A stretch of 7,597 nt of DNA from Bacillota bacterium. Lineage in GTDB: Bacteria; Armatimonadota; Hebobacteria; Hebobacterales; Hebobacteraceae. The notes beneath the pieces are model-generated. The model ran no database searches, had not been told where the DNA came from, and was given only the letters and a program-made list of their open reading frames with translations. The number at the start of each line of letters is the position of its first letter. Within the stretch, counting starts at the first letter, position 1. The stretch is taken from NCBI GenBank assembly GCA_030597345.1, contig JAUVSA010000103.1, positions 1 to 7,597 on the forward strand. The letters run 5' to 3'. This document shows, in pieces, positions 7,267-7,597 of this stretch. A program made the translations under genes and the position numbers.

Positions 7267-7280
7267 TCTGCAGCGCAGAT
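7266..7280 (+). repeat. Small inverted repeat directly after the last gene
   Basis: ATCTGC-AGC-GCAGAT, a perfect 6-base stem with a 3-base loop, starts on the last base of the prenyl-synthase-like gene's stop codon. No T-run follows, so it is not a standard intrinsic terminator. It could protect or pause the 3' end of the transcript, or be chance. Confidence 0.35.
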
Positions 7281-7441
7281 GGGCTCCGATGCGCTTGTCA
7301 GGTGTCCCCCCGAGAAACACTCTCTGGGCGTTCTGCTTTTCAGGTCTGGCTGCACTCATAGCCCGTGCCGGAGAAAAAAAGCGGATTCTCCGAGCATGTC
7401 GCGTAACAGCGAAAAGTTAGCGTTTTTGTATCAGCGAGTGT
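7281..7441. other. Non-coding spacer with no gene seen
   Basis: About 160 bases with no plausible coding frame. Its base composition changes to include A and T runs unlike the genes to the left. The only structure I see is the inverted repeat at 7369-7392. It separates the haem cluster from a decayed mobile-element piece. Confidence 0.5.
7369..7392. repeat. Inverted repeat with A-rich loop
   Basis: CGGAGAA and TTCTCCG form a perfect 7-base stem around a 10-base loop, AAAAAGCGGA. The A-run lies in the loop rather than after the stem, so neither strand reads as a classical terminator. It could be part of a mobile-element end, given the transposase-like remnant that follows. Confidence 0.35.
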
Positions 7442-7597
7442 TTACACTTTGAGCGGGTGTTGAGCAATCGTCGTTCCCGCGTGTGTGATCACCACCTTGC
7501 TGTCCACCAGGTGCAGCTAGACGTGGTCGCCGGTGTTGCGGCGGTCGAAGGGGCTGCAAACAACTGACTTGCGCAAGTAGCCCTTCTCGTAGCCCTC
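7442..7597 (-). pseudogene. Decayed IS21-like (IstA) transposase C-terminal fragment, cut by the window edge
   Basis: The minus strand read from base 7597 gives 26 codons ending FDRRNTGDHV, then an in-frame TAG (7519-7517), then LHLVDSKVVITHAGTTIAQH and a short tail to TAA at 7444-7442. The spacing and pattern of VELxLV...VVITHAGxxIAxHP resemble the C-terminal beta-barrel of IS21-family IstA transposases, which reads something like a V-x-hydrophobic-HxG-x-x-hydrophobic-A-x-H-P strand pair. The first stop probably replaced a Gln or Glu codon, and the second comes sooner than in intact proteins. This is judged from memory of the family pattern over about 50 residues, so the assignment is tentative. 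The rest of the element would lie to the right. Confidence 0.42.

Noticed and set aside
7266..7280. Intrinsic terminator of the operon
   Set aside because: The stem is only 6 bases and no T-run follows, so I list it only as an inverted repeat.
6520..7359. Minus-strand open frame of 279 codons opposite the prenyl-synthase-like gene
   Set aside because: The plus-strand frame carries family motifs throughout; the antisense reading shows none.

Overview
The window is a GC-rich stretch of a bacterial chromosome. Nearly all of it is one plus-strand gene cluster for making haem from glutamate by the siroheme-dependent (alternative, Ahb) route. In order it holds a 5'-truncated cobA-hemD fusion (1-1443), ahbC (1440-2651), hemB (2617-3678), a fused ahbA-ahbB (3663-4736), hemL (4810-6108) and a divergent polyprenyl-synthase-like gene (6250-7266). 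The first four genes overlap by 4, 35 and 16 bases, so they are almost certainly one operon with coupled translation. hemL follows after 73 bases and the prenyl-synthase-like gene after 141 bases, still in the same direction.

How the genes fit together: HemL makes 5-aminolevulinate from glutamate-1-semialdehyde (C5 pathway) and HemB condenses it to porphobilinogen. The HemD half makes uroporphyrinogen III, and the CobA half methylates it to precorrin-2. After oxidation and iron insertion to siroheme (genes not in the window), AhbAB would decarboxylate siroheme to 12,18-didecarboxysiroheme, and the radical SAM enzyme AhbC would remove the acetate side chains to give Fe-coproporphyrin III. The final decarboxylase AhbD, and HemA, HemC and the precorrin-2 dehydrogenase/ferrochelatase, are not visible. 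They should lie upstream of base 1 or elsewhere.

The organism cannot be named from this window. The Ahb route is known from archaea, sulfate reducers and other mostly anaerobic bacteria. Shine-Dalgarno sites, a GTG start and the CobA-HemD fusion point to a bacterium with anaerobic or microaerobic ancestry.

The right end (7267-7597) has no intact gene. It holds two small inverted repeats and, on the minus strand, what looks like a decayed C-terminal piece of an IS21-type (IstA-like) transposase broken by stop codons. The most unusual points are the single-chain AhbA-AhbB siroheme decarboxylase and the polyprenyl-synthase homologue, which has lost several metal-binding aspartates yet stays in frame next to the haem genes. 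I saw no tRNA, rRNA, CRISPR array or defence system.
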